This document shows, piece by piece, positions 1 through 5,950 of a stretch of DNA of 7,513 nt. Location: contig CAJFUU010000195.1 in assembly GCA_904420265.1 (NCBI GenBank), positions 1 through 7,513 of the forward strand, written 5' to 3'. Each line of letters begins with the position of its first letter. The first letter of the stretch is position 1. The stretch is from an uncultured Clostridia bacterium. GTDB lineage: Bacteria; Bacillota; Clostridia; Christensenellales; Aristaeellaceae. The position numbers and the translations under genes are program-made. A model generated the notes under the pieces. The model had not been told where the DNA came from and searched no databases. It saw only the letters and a list, made by a program, of their open reading frames with translations.

Positions 1-37
1 CAAACTCAAGCTTGACAGGCGGAAGCCGTCGACACAC

Positions 38-81
38 GGGACAAGACTGACGTATCGGCATCAGCCCGGAATTGCCGCGAA
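38..81 (+). repeat. 44-bp exact direct repeat, copy 1
   Basis: This 44-base segment is identical to 474-517, 436 bases away, which is about three times the 145-base period of the surrounding array. Weaker similarity extends to the left (11-37 against 449-473) and right (82-98 against 518-534). Exact identity inside an otherwise worn array suggests recent duplication, gene conversion or local selection. Confidence 0.9.
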
Positions 82-473
82 TCCAAAGCGCGTTGCGGGC
101 ATGGAAGGCTTGCGGTCATGCGCGGCAGAGAGAAGAGCAGGTTTTCAACGATATTCGGCTCGGCTTGTCAGGCATGGGCTTGGCGGACAGAGGGTATCAT
201 ACCAGATCCGCATTGCCGCAAACAATGCGCTGCCGCGGTCATACGCGACAGATGCGGAAAGGACGGGTTGCCCCTCGATATTCAGCGGCCACGTTCTCCT
301 TTTCGGGTTAAGAAAAACACTGGCGTACGGGCAGGTGGAGAGGAATACCATAAAAGCCCTGCGACACCGCAAACGATGCGCCGCCATGCGTTTATGCGCA
401 GCGGAGGTAACGGCTGGTTTTCTCTATGGTTCGGATTCCAACCGCAGGCTTGGGAGACGAAAGCCGCCGCACA

Positions 474-517
474 GGGACAAGACTGACGTATCGGCATCAG
501 CCCGGAATTGCCGCGAA
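474..517 (+). repeat. 44-bp exact direct repeat, copy 2
   Basis: Second copy of the exact repeat at 38-81. After it the similarity to the 145-base unit fades by about base 540, which I take as the right edge of the array. Confidence 0.9.
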
Positions 518-624
518 CTGAAAGCGGGTTGCGGACAGGGAAGAGCGTGTCGCCCTGCCCGCTGCGAACCAAGATGCGCGTTGCAAAACAGACGCTTGGC
601 GATTCTAGCGCCCGGAAGGTGAAA

Positions 625-651
625 CGGCCCCCGCCCGAGCGGCGGCGGCCG
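625..651 (-). terminator. GC-rich hairpin with short T-run, possible argS terminator
   Basis: On the minus strand CGGCC-G-CCGCC pairs with GGCGG-G-GGCCG around a 5-base loop, with one G/G mismatch, and TTTC follows at 624-621. It lies 133 bases past the argS stop codon, in the correct direction to end argS transcription. The T-run is short, so an intrinsic terminator is only a candidate. No better hairpin with a T-run lies closer to argS. Confidence 0.35.
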
Positions 652-714
652 TCCATCCCGCGCGGCAACAGAAAGAGGGCGCTCTACCGGGAAGGCCGCG
701 CGCGGCATCTGGCG

Positions 715-726
715 AAAGGGCCCTTT
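715..726. other. 12-bp perfect palindrome
   Basis: AAAGGGCCCTTT is fully self-complementary and lies in the spacer downstream of argS. It has no T-run or flanking motif that would point to a role. The 541-784 spacer otherwise holds only the hairpin at 625-651 and the palindrome at 763-776; I see no gene there. Confidence 0.5.
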
Positions 727-762
727 GGAACGCGGGGTATAGAATTTGGGGTATCCGGCGCC

Positions 763-776
763 CATCGGGCCCGATG
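763..776. other. 14-bp perfect palindrome just after the argS stop
   Basis: CATCGGGCCCGATG is fully self-complementary and begins 8 bases past the argS stop codon. As RNA it could form a 5-bp stem with a 4-base loop, possibly a 3'-end structure of the argS message. No T-run follows in the minus direction, so it is not a standard intrinsic terminator. Confidence 0.5.
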
Positions 777-784
777 CGGCTGTT

Positions 785-2491
785 CTACATGCGCTCCGGC
801 GCGTCCAGTCCGATCAGCGACAGGGCCACGCGGATGACATCCTTGCTCACCCGCGTGAGCATCAGCCGCGCTGCGCGCGCGCCGGGATCGTCGTCGAGTA
901 TGCGGCGCTCATAGTAGAACTTGTTGAACGCCTGGGCAAGGTCGGCCGAAAAGCGCGTGATCATGGAAGGCTCCGAGCGCTCCAGAGCGTTTTTGAGAAT
1001 CAGCGGGAATTGTTCGATGAGGCGCACAACTTCCTGCGCTTCAGGGTCGGCCAGAGCGGCAAAGTCGGGCTGCGCCTCCGACGCGTCCTGGGCCGCGGCT
1101 TTGCGCAACACAGAGCAGGCGCGCGCGTGGGTGTACATCACATACGGCCCGGTTTCGCCTTCGAAGTTGAGCGCGCGATCCCACCAGAAGTCGATGTCCT
1201 TGATGCGGTTGTTGTAAAGCACAAAGAACACCACCGCGCCCACGCCGATTTGCCGGGCGATTTCGTCTTTATTGTCCAACGCGGGGCTCTTTTCCTCAAT
1301 GATGTCCCGCGCTTTTTGGATAGCCTGGTGGAGCAAATCGTCCAGATACACCACGCGGCCTTCGCGGGTGGAGAGCGTCTGCCCCTCGTAGGAGACCATG
1401 CCGAAAGCCACGTGTTCGCAGTCCTTGGCCCATTCGTAGCCCATCAGCTCCAGCACCTTGAAAAGCTGGCGGAAGTGCAAGTCCTGCTGGTAGGCGACGA
1501 CATAGAGGGATTTATCAAAATTATAGGTGTCCTTGCGGTACTTGGCGGCGGCGAGATCCCGCGTCAAATACAGCGTCGCCCCGTCAGAGCGCAAAATCAG
1601 GGCCGGAGGCATGCCGTAGGGCTCCAGATCGACAATCATCGCCCCCTGGTCTTCCTTGAGCAGCCCCTTTTCGCGCAGTTCTTCCACGACCGGCCCCATC
1701 TTGTCGTTGTAGAAACTCTCGCCGGCATAGGAATCGAAGGTCACGCCCAGAAGTTCATAGGTCTTTTGCGCGTCTTTGAGGGTGACCTCCTTGAACCAGT
1801 TGAAGATGGAGAGGGCTTCCCCGTCGCCGTCCTCAATCTTCTTAAACCAGGCGCGGCCCTCGTCCTCCAGGGAGGGGTCTTTCTCCGCCTCCTTGTGGAA
1901 GCGCACGTAGAGCTTGACCATTTCGTCCACGCCGCCGCGCTCCACGGTTTCGCGGTCGCCCCACTTTTTGTAGGCTGCGATCATCTTGCCAAACTGCGTG
2001 CCCCAGTCGCCCAGGTGGTTCACGCCCACGGCTTTCCAGCCGAAGAATTTGTAGAGCTTGTACAGGGAATTGCCGATCATCGTGGTGGACAGATGGCCGA
2101 TGTGAAAGCGCTTGGCGATGTTGATGGAACTGTAATCCAACACCACGCACTTGCCCGCGCCGCTGTTGTCGGAACCATACCGGTCGCCCTGCGCCGCCGC
2201 GGCGGTGAGTACGCGCTCGGCATAGATGGCGCGGTCGATGAAGAAATTCAGATACCCGCGCACGGACTCCACCCGCGCAAGGAAATCCGCCTGAATCGTC
2301 CCGGCGAGGGCGTCGGCGATCATCACGGGCGATTTACGCAGCGCCTTGGAAAGTTTGAAGCAGGGGAAAGCATAATCGCCCAGCTTCGTATCCGGCGGCA
2401 CTTCCAGCATGGAAGCCACGTCCGCGGCTTCCAGTTGGGCCTCTGGCAGGGCGGCGAGTATTTGCTGGGCAATGGCAAGCCTGAAATCCAT
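785..2491 (-). CDS. argS: Arginyl-tRNA synthetase (class I)
   Basis: Cytoplasmic enzyme that charges tRNA-Arg with arginine using ATP. Numbering is from the ATG at 2491 (568 residues, usual bacterial length). Residues 1 to about 80 form the N-terminal ArgS domain that contacts the tRNA D-loop. The class I nucleotide-binding HIGH motif is at 130-133 (RFHIGHLST), followed by the ArgS-typical NHLGDWGTQFG at 158-168. The second catalytic loop reads TLSTREGRVVYLDD (372-385), the family's degenerate form of KMSKS. The C-terminal DALR anticodon-binding domain starts near 449 (PYVMYTHARACS). A GTG at 2500 extends the frame by three codons, but it leaves only one base between GGAG and the start. The ATG at 2491 has a 10-base spacer and is preferred. 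The gene lies 139 bases behind rmuC on the same strand and may be both read through from rmuC and transcribed from its own promoter (2590-2619). Identification is very secure. Confidence 0.97.
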   Translation of the reverse strand: MDFRLAIAQQILAALPEAQLEAADVASMLEVPPDTKLGDYAFPCFKLSKALRKSPVMIADALAGTIQADFLARVESVRGYLNFFIDRAIYAERVLTAAAAQGDRYGSDNSGAGKCVVLDYSSINIAKRFHIGHLSTTMIGNSLYKLYKFFGWKAVGVNHLGDWGTQFGKMIAAYKKWGDRETVERGGVDEMVKLYVRFHKEAEKDPSLEDEGRAWFKKIEDGDGEALSIFNWFKEVTLKDAQKTYELLGVTFDSYAGESFYNDKMGPVVEELREKGLLKEDQGAMIVDLEPYGMPPALILRSDGATLYLTRDLAAAKYRKDTYNFDKSLYVVAYQQDLHFRQLFKVLELMGYEWAKDCEHVAFGMVSYEGQTLSTREGRVVYLDDLLHQAIQKARDIIEEKSPALDNKDEIARQIGVGAVVFFVLYNNRIKDIDFWWDRALNFEGETGPYVMYTHARACSVLRKAAAQDASEAQPDFAALADPEAQEVVRLIEQFPLILKNALERSEPSMITRFSADLAQAFNKFYYERRILDDDPGARAARLMLTRVSKDVIRVALSLIGLDAPERM

Positions 2492-2528
2492 AGGAAACAC
2501 ACTCCATCTTTATGTCCTTGGGGCAAAA

Positions 2529-2571
2529 CCGCGGGCCAGACGCCTTTTGCGGCAGATCCGCCGGCCCGCGG
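2529..2571 (-). terminator. Terminator-like hairpin in the argS leader (rmuC terminator or attenuator)
   Basis: On the minus strand CCGCGGGCC (2571-2563) pairs perfectly with GGCCCGCGG (2537-2529), and TTTT follows at 2528-2525. The 25-base loop can form a smaller GCGG/CCGC hairpin. It lies after the rmuC stop and 33 bases before the argS start, also downstream of the possible argS -10 box. It may be a leaky terminator for rmuC or an attenuator for argS. The T-run has only four bases and is followed by GCCCC, so termination would be partial at best. No T-box consensus (GGTGGNACCGCG) is present. Confidence 0.5.
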
Positions 2572-2589
2572 AGCATTCAACACGTTTCA

Positions 2590-2619
2590 AGTATAGCCGC
2601 GCGCCCGGCTTGCGCGCAA
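2590..2619 (-). promoter_or_regulatory. Possible argS promoter
   Basis: The -10 candidate is TATACT (2595-2590), five of six matches to TATAAT. Eighteen bases upstream is TTGCGC (2619-2614), which matches only the TTG of the -35 consensus. A 12-bp perfect palindrome, CTTGCGCGCAAG (2609-2620), covers the -35 position and could be an operator or the foot of an rmuC terminator. A start near 2583 would give a leader of about 90 bases that contains the hairpin at 2529-2571. Confidence 0.35.
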
Positions 2620-2630
2620 GGCGGCGCAGG

Positions 2631-3878
2631 TTAATTTGCGTTTCCGCCTGGGAGCGGCGCGGCGGTATCTTCGCCAATATCGCGCAGCTTGCGGTTGATG
2701 ACGCGCGTGCGGGTGTCGATGGCGTCCAGATCGCCGCTGGCCTGCTCCAGACGCGTGCGGGCTTTTTGCACGGCCTCGCCGTATTTCTGGAACTCCGTGC
2801 GCACGGCCGAGAGCAGCGCCAGCACTTCGCCGCTGCGCTTTTGCAGGGCGCAGGTGCGGAACCCCATCTGCAAACTGGTCAGGAGGGCGGCAAAAGTGGA
2901 AGGCCCGGCCACGAGCACGCGGTACTTGTTTTGCAGGTTTTCCATCAACCCGTCCACGCGCGCCACTTCAGCGTAGAGGCTTTCCACCGGGAGGAAAAGT
3001 ACGGCGTAATCGGTGGTTACGGGGGGCTTGATATATTTGTCGCAAATGCGTTTGGCCTGTTCGGTAACGGCGCGCACAAGCTGCTGCGTGGCGGCGCGCA
3101 CGCCTTCGGCATCGCCCGCCTGAGAAGCGTTGACCAGGCGCAGGTAATCCTCCTGCGGGAATTTTGAATCCACGGGCAGCAGCGCGCCTTCGCCGTCGCT
3201 CGCAGGCAAACGGATGGCGAACTCCACGCGTTCGGCCGAGCCGGGAGTCACCTGGGCGTTTTCGATATACTGCCCGGCGGCCAGGCCGTCTTCCAACAGG
3301 GCGCGCAAGCGCACTTCGCCCCACACGCCGCGGGTTTTGACGTTGGTGAGCACTTTTTTGAGGTCGCCCACGCCCTGCGCCAGCGTTTGCATTTCGCCAA
3401 GGCCCTTATGTACGCGCGAAAGCTGCTCGTTGACCAGCTTGAACGATTCGCCCAGGCGGTTTTCCAGCGTGCTTTCCAGTTTTTCGGAAACGGTTTTGCG
3501 CATTTCCTCGAGCTTGCGGTCGTTCAGGCGCGTGATGGCGTCCAGGCGCTCGTCCAGCGTCTGGCGCAGGCGATCCTGGCGGGCTTCCATGGCCCGGGAA
3601 AGTTCGGCGATTTGCTGCGCGGAAGCGGAGACGCTCTGGCTCAGCATGAGCAAGGACTGCTCCTGCCCCTCGCGCGCGCCCCGCATGCTTTCAAACATGG
3701 CTTGGCGCAGGCGTTCCAGCATTTCCGCCTGCGCGTTCACAAGCCGCGCTTCCATTGCGGCGCGTTCGCGCCCCGCCCTCCGCTTTGCAAGCGCCAGCGC
3801 GGCGCAAAACGCAATGAAAAGAACGGCCGCGGCCAGCAGCGCCGCCACCCCGGGGTTTTCGTTGATAAAGCTGAGCAT
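2631..3878 (-). CDS. rmuC: DNA recombination protein RmuC
   Basis: RmuC family member, linked in E. coli to limiting recombination at short inverted repeats; the exact reaction is unsettled, though a nuclease-like fold has been proposed. Numbering from the ATG at 3878 gives 415 residues. One membrane segment covers about 11-31, with KRR right after it, so the body probably faces the cytoplasm. Residues 35-165 are rich in charged residues and Leu, typical of the family's long coiled coil. The RmuC domain follows, with TRGVWGE (182-188), VDSKFPQEDYLRL (236-248), TTDYAVLFLPVES (288-300) and AGPSTFAALLTSLQMGFR (324-341). The C-terminal 30 residues are charged and then Pro/Gly-rich. The frame continues to a TTG at 3908, but that codon overlaps the -10 box. 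The ATG at 3878 has GGAGGA four bases upstream and is the true start. It has its own strong promoter and is divergent from the sugar kinase. Confidence 0.95.
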   Translation of the reverse strand: MLSFINENPGVAALLAAAVLFIAFCAALALAKRRAGRERAAMEARLVNAQAEMLERLRQAMFESMRGAREGQEQSLLMLSQSVSASAQQIAELSRAMEARQDRLRQTLDERLDAITRLNDRKLEEMRKTVSEKLESTLENRLGESFKLVNEQLSRVHKGLGEMQTLAQGVGDLKKVLTNVKTRGVWGEVRLRALLEDGLAAGQYIENAQVTPGSAERVEFAIRLPASDGEGALLPVDSKFPQEDYLRLVNASQAGDAEGVRAATQQLVRAVTEQAKRICDKYIKPPVTTDYAVLFLPVESLYAEVARVDGLMENLQNKYRVLVAGPSTFAALLTSLQMGFRTCALQKRSGEVLALLSAVRTEFQKYGEAVQKARTRLEQASGDLDAIDTRTRVINRKLRDIGEDTAAPLPGGNAN

Positions 3879-3880
3879 AC

Positions 3881-3888
3881 GTTCCTCC
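3881..3888 (-). promoter_or_regulatory. Ribosome binding site that fixes the rmuC start
   Basis: Read on the minus strand, GGAGGA lies four bases before the ATG at 3878-3876. The alternative TTG at 3908 has no such site and sits inside the promoter, so this site decides the start and removes ten residues from the longest reading frame. Confidence 0.85.
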
Positions 3889-3907
3889 GCAAACGGTGTA
3901 TATTCCA

Positions 3908-3936
3908 ATTATACCCGCAAACGCGACGCTTGTCCA
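3908..3936 (-). promoter_or_regulatory. rmuC promoter (sigma-A type)
   Basis: On the minus strand TGGACA (3936-3931) is five of six to the -35 consensus TTGACA. A 17-base spacer separates it from a perfect TATAAT (3913-3908). Transcription would begin near 3901, giving a leader of about 23 bases with GGAGGA before the rmuC ATG. It is back to back with the kinase promoter, with 37 bases between the two -35 boxes. Confidence 0.82.
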
Positions 3937-3973
3937 TAGCGCGAAAAAAGCTGTTTAACGGGAAACTTTTCTC

Positions 3974-4002
3974 TTGTCAATGGAGCAAAAATGGTGTATA
4001 GT
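3974..4002 (+). promoter_or_regulatory. Sugar kinase promoter (sigma-A type)
   Basis: TTGTCA (3974-3979) is five of six to the -35 consensus. After 17 bases comes TATAGT (3997-4002), five of six to the -10 consensus. Transcription would start near 4009, leaving a leader of about 99 bases before the kinase ATG. That is long enough for regulation and contains the inverted repeat at 4042-4063. Confidence 0.75.
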
Positions 4003-4041
4003 AAAATTGATGTTGTGTGGTTTACCGAAAAAATATGCGAC

Positions 4042-4063
4042 GCGTTTCGCCCAGGCGAAACGC
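4042..4063 (+). promoter_or_regulatory. Perfect 10-bp inverted repeat in the kinase leader (hairpin or operator)
   Basis: GCGTTTCGCC (4042-4051) and GGCGAAACGC (4054-4063) are exact reverse complements separated by CA. The repeat begins 40 bases after the -10 box and ends 44 bases before the start codon. No T-run follows on the plus strand, so it is not an intrinsic terminator for the kinase. It may be a repressor site acting as a roadblock, or an mRNA hairpin near the 5' end that affects stability or ribosome entry. No regulator gene is in the window to choose between these. Confidence 0.65.
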
Positions 4064-4093
4064 CCGTATGAAAAAGAAGAAATATCTTATGGT

Positions 4094-4098
4094 GGAGG
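4094..4098 (+). promoter_or_regulatory. Ribosome binding site of the sugar kinase
   Basis: GGAGG lies nine bases before the ATG at 4108. An in-phase ATG further upstream would need to read from the hairpin region and has no such site, so this supports the start used. Confidence 0.8.
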
Positions 4099-4107
4099 CG
4101 TACGAAT

Positions 4108-5121
4108 ATGCAAAAGGGAATTGTAGTCGCCGGATATATCGGCGTGGACGTGCACAAGGAAATCGCGGGCTTTCCCGGCCCGCACGATCTTGTCAACATC
4201 AAAAGCGTGAGCCTGTCGCTGGGCGGCCTGGTATCCAACTGCGCGCGGGATCTGGCCCTGCTCGATCCGCAGCTTCCGGTGTATGCCTGCGCTTTGGTGG
4301 GCGACGACGGTTATGGCAACGAGGTGTTCAAGGGGCTGGCCAAATACAGCAATATTGACACCAGCATGTTGCGCCGCGAGGGGCAGACGGCGTTTTCCGA
4401 TGTGCTTTCCAACATTTCCACCCGCGAACGCGCCTTTTTGAACTTTGCCGGCGCCAGCGCGCGCTTCAACGAAGAGCATGTACCCGTGGATAAGCTGGAT
4501 TGCAAGATTTTCCATGCCGGCTATGTGCTTATTCTCGACGCTCTGGATGAACCGGACGAGGAATGCGGTACGAGGATGGCGCGCCTGCTCAAGCATGTGC
4601 AGGAAAGGGGAATCCTCACCAGCGTGGATATGATTACCAGCGCCGAGCGCGAGCGCATGCGCCTGGTCGTCCCCGCCATCCGCTATACGGACATCCTTTG
4701 CCTGAACGAGCATGAAAGCGAAATCGCCGCCGGCATCCCCCTGCGCGATGAAAACGACGCCCTGATTTACGAAAATATTCCCAAGGCACTGGAGCGCTTT
4801 AAGGAAATGGGCGCGCGCAAGTGGGCGGTTATTCACGCGCCCGAGGGCGGCTTTGGCATTGACGAAAAGGGCGAATACCGCCGTGTGTCCGGCGCCATCG
4901 TGCCTAAGGGCTTCATTGGCGGCACCGTAGGCGCGGGCGACGCGTTCACCTCCGGCCTGCTTCTGGGCGCGCATGACGATTGCACGCTGGAAGAGGCTCT
5001 GGAACTGGCCACGGCGGCGGCGGTGTGCTCGCTGCGCGAGGCGGACGCCTCCGAGGGCGTGCTGCCTGCGCAGGAAGCGCTCAAGCTGCTTTCTACGCTG
5101 CCGCGCGTGCAGTTGGGATAA
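4108..5121 (+). CDS. PfkB-family carbohydrate kinase, substrate unknown
   Basis: Ribokinase/PfkB superfamily enzyme, expected to move the gamma-phosphate of ATP to a hydroxyl of a sugar or nucleoside in the cytoplasm. It has 337 residues, normal for the family. The N-terminal substrate region has the GG-x-x-x-N pattern (GGLVSNCARDLALL, 39-52) and the GDDGYG segment (65-70). Inner-core elements are SVDMITS (172-178) and LCLNEHESE (197-205), the latter carrying the NxxE metal site (N200, E203). The second PfkB signature is GGTVGAGDAFTSGLL (271-285), with the oxyanion-hole GAG and catalytic base D278. All key residues are present. The sequence does not match ribokinase, fructokinase, 1-phosphofructokinase or KDG kinase closely enough for me to name a substrate, so no symbol is given. 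It is a single-gene transcript with its own promoter, a hairpin-bearing leader and a strong terminator; no transporter or catabolic gene lies beside it. Confidence 0.93.
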   Translation: MQKGIVVAGYIGVDVHKEIAGFPGPHDLVNIKSVSLSLGGLVSNCARDLALLDPQLPVYACALVGDDGYGNEVFKGLAKYSNIDTSMLRREGQTAFSDVLSNISTRERAFLNFAGASARFNEEHVPVDKLDCKIFHAGYVLILDALDEPDEECGTRMARLLKHVQERGILTSVDMITSAERERMRLVVPAIRYTDILCLNEHESEIAAGIPLRDENDALIYENIPKALERFKEMGARKWAVIHAPEGGFGIDEKGEYRRVSGAIVPKGFIGGTVGAGDAFTSGLLLGAHDDCTLEEALELATAAAVCSLREADASEGVLPAQEALKLLSTLPRVQLG

Positions 5122-5141
5122 GCCTTCGGTTTGCAACAAAG

Positions 5142-5187
5142 GCGCAGTCTGTCCAAATGTATCTTCCGGACAGGCTGCGCTTTTTAT
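5142..5187 (+). terminator. Rho-independent terminator of the sugar kinase
   Basis: GCGCAGTCTGTCC (5142-5154) pairs with GGACAGGCTGCGC (5168-5180) over 13 positions with one U-G pair. A 13-base loop separates the arms, and TTTTTATT follows directly. It begins 20 bases after the stop codon. This is a textbook intrinsic terminator. Confidence 0.95.
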
Positions 5188-5279
5188 TGCCTCTGTGCGC
5201 GCCTTGAAAGCCCTATGGGAACGGGGTGACAAAGGCGCTCTGCTCCGAGGGGAATGCTTGCTTCGCTGAGACGCAGGGC

Positions 5280-5765
5280 AAAAAATTCCATCCGCGCCGC
5301 CTGCGGGGATAGAGGACGGAAAACAGCCGGCGATAGGCGGCTTTCCGCTGCGCTTGTGATGCTCTGCAAGGGATGACGCGGGAAGGCATATAAAGGCGTC
5401 GTGTCCATTGCGCCTGTGAATGCGCCGCAGGAGCGAGGACACAGGAAACGCCTGCGAGCGGCATTATCTGTTGCACTTGCGAGCGCGCCGCAAGGAGATG
5501 GAGGGGGAACGCATACGGGTGTTGCGCCCGTGAATGTGCCGCAGGGAGATGGCGCAGAGAGGCGTTTAAGGGCATTATATCCGTCGCGCTTAATGAGCGC
5601 GCCGCAGGAGATGGTCCCCAAATGCGTCTACCTACATACTGGAGCGAAAAGGCGTCTACGGGCGGCGCGGCCGTTGTGCTTAGGAGTGTGTCGCAGGAAA
5701 GACGGCGCGGGAACTGCCTACGGGCGGCACGCCCATTGCGCTTGTGAGCGCGCCGTCTGCACGCG
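5280..5765. repeat. Degenerate tandem repeat, unit about 62 bp, seven to eight copies
   Basis: A block like GCGCTTGTGAGCGCGCCGC followed by AGGAGATGG recurs with starts at 5350, 5410, 5473, 5524, 5586, 5676 and 5738. The spacings are 60, 63, 51, 62, 90 and 62. A weaker copy near 5288 is in register (GCGCCGC at 5294 against 5422, 128 bases apart). The variable half of the unit often ends in GCGTCTACGGGCGGC-like sequence. Frames are open on both strands (5401-5814 plus, 5184-5621 minus), but unit lengths are not consistently multiples of three and neither frame has a good ribosome binding site, so I do not call a protein. There are no uniform repeats with unique spacers, so this is not CRISPR. 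The leading bases 5188-5279 after the terminator hold nothing else I can name. Confidence 0.7.
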
Positions 5766-5885
5766 GAGCGCCCGGCCGCATATTCTGCGGGCGTATGGCT
5801 CTGAAATTTGCTGAGCCATAACCGGCGACGCCTTTCTGCGCCGCGAAGCGCGCCTTTTCAACAGCGCCGCTGCTTGTGCGGACGT

Positions 5886-5911
5886 TGTTCTACCAACTGA
5901 GCCATGCGACC
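5886..5911 (-). pseudogene. tRNA 5'-half remnant (acceptor strand and D-arm only)
   Basis: Read on the minus strand from 5911, the first 26 bases follow the canonical tRNA layout: GGTCGCA (acceptor 5' strand), TG, GCTC, the D-loop AGTTGGTA, then GAAC and A. The D-stem carries a C/A mismatch because the usual GAGC reads GAAC. Beyond base 26 nothing fits: no anticodon stem forms, no GGTTCRA T-arm is found, and the acceptor complement TGCGACC is absent downstream. It is therefore a fragment, probably of a duplicated tRNA, not a working gene. Its identity cannot be told without the anticodon. Confidence 0.6.
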
Positions 5912-5917
5912 AAATAT

Positions 5918-5950
5918 TTGTCCAGCGAAATAGTTGGTTGTTCTGGACAA
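5918..5950 (-). repeat. Hairpin repeat, copy A
   Basis: TTGTCCAG and CTGGACAA form a perfect 8-bp stem around a 17-base loop containing AACCAAC on the minus strand. The next bases in the minus direction are a palindrome, CAAATATTTG (5920-5911), overlapping the stem and running into the tRNA remnant. It is related to copy B at 6070-6102. Confidence 0.7.

Larger units (their letters stand above)
1..540. repeat. Imperfect tandem repeat, period about 145 bp, four phased copies, no gene
   Basis: An anchor resembling ATTGCCGCRAA recurs at 71, 212, 364 (as ACACCGCAAA) and 507, giving spacings of 141, 152 and 143 bases. Downstream of the anchor the copies share further blocks in the same order: a CGGTCATRCGCGRCAG-like block (about 114 and 238; a weaker ATGCGCAGCGG-like version near 395), GGTTTTC (about 140 and 415), and CGATATTC or TTCGG-like blocks (about 148, 277, 430). 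The end of one unit and the start of the next, bases 38-81, recur without change at 474-517. Several reading frames are open across the stretch, but none has a ribosome binding site or a recognisable protein, and the repeat shifts frame between copies, so I read it as non-coding. The array appears to run off the left edge of the window, since bases 1-37 resemble 440-473. Confidence 0.75.

Noticed and set aside
426..445. GGTTCGGATTCC, which resembles a tRNA T-arm, possible partner of the tRNA 5' half
   Set aside because: The flanking bases do not form a T-stem around the TTCGGAT loop, and it is 5.4 kb away on the other strand as part of the 145-bp repeat.
101..622. Overlapping open frames of 80-170 codons in the left-end array
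   Set aside because: The frames change from unit to unit of the 145-bp repeat and no start has a ribosome binding site.
715..776. Palindromes at 715-726 and 763-776 as a bidirectional terminator or partition site
   Set aside because: Both are short GGGCCC-centred palindromes with no T-run, no repeated motif and no matching protein gene nearby; listed only as palindromes.
746..2596. A 616-codon open frame on the plus strand opposite argS
   Set aside because: It is the antisense of a fully recognised argS with all its motifs. The translation has no family resemblance, and the long frame comes from GC-biased codon use.
2492..2630. T-box riboswitch upstream of argS
   Set aside because: The leader is about 90 bases and lacks the GGTGGNACCGCG antiterminator sequence and a specifier stem.
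4087..5442. A 451-codon open frame on the minus strand opposite the kinase
   Set aside because: It covers the kinase, its terminator and part of the 62-bp array, has no ribosome binding site, and yields no recognisable protein.
5280..5765. CRISPR array
   Set aside because: Units are degenerate along their whole length, spacing varies from 51 to 90, and there are no invariant repeats, unique spacers or cas genes.
5184..5814. Open frames on both strands of the 62-bp array that read as Cys-Gly or Ala-Pro-Gln repeat proteins
   Set aside because: Repeat phrases appear in both strands at once, unit lengths vary by non-multiples of three, and no proper ribosome binding site precedes either frame.
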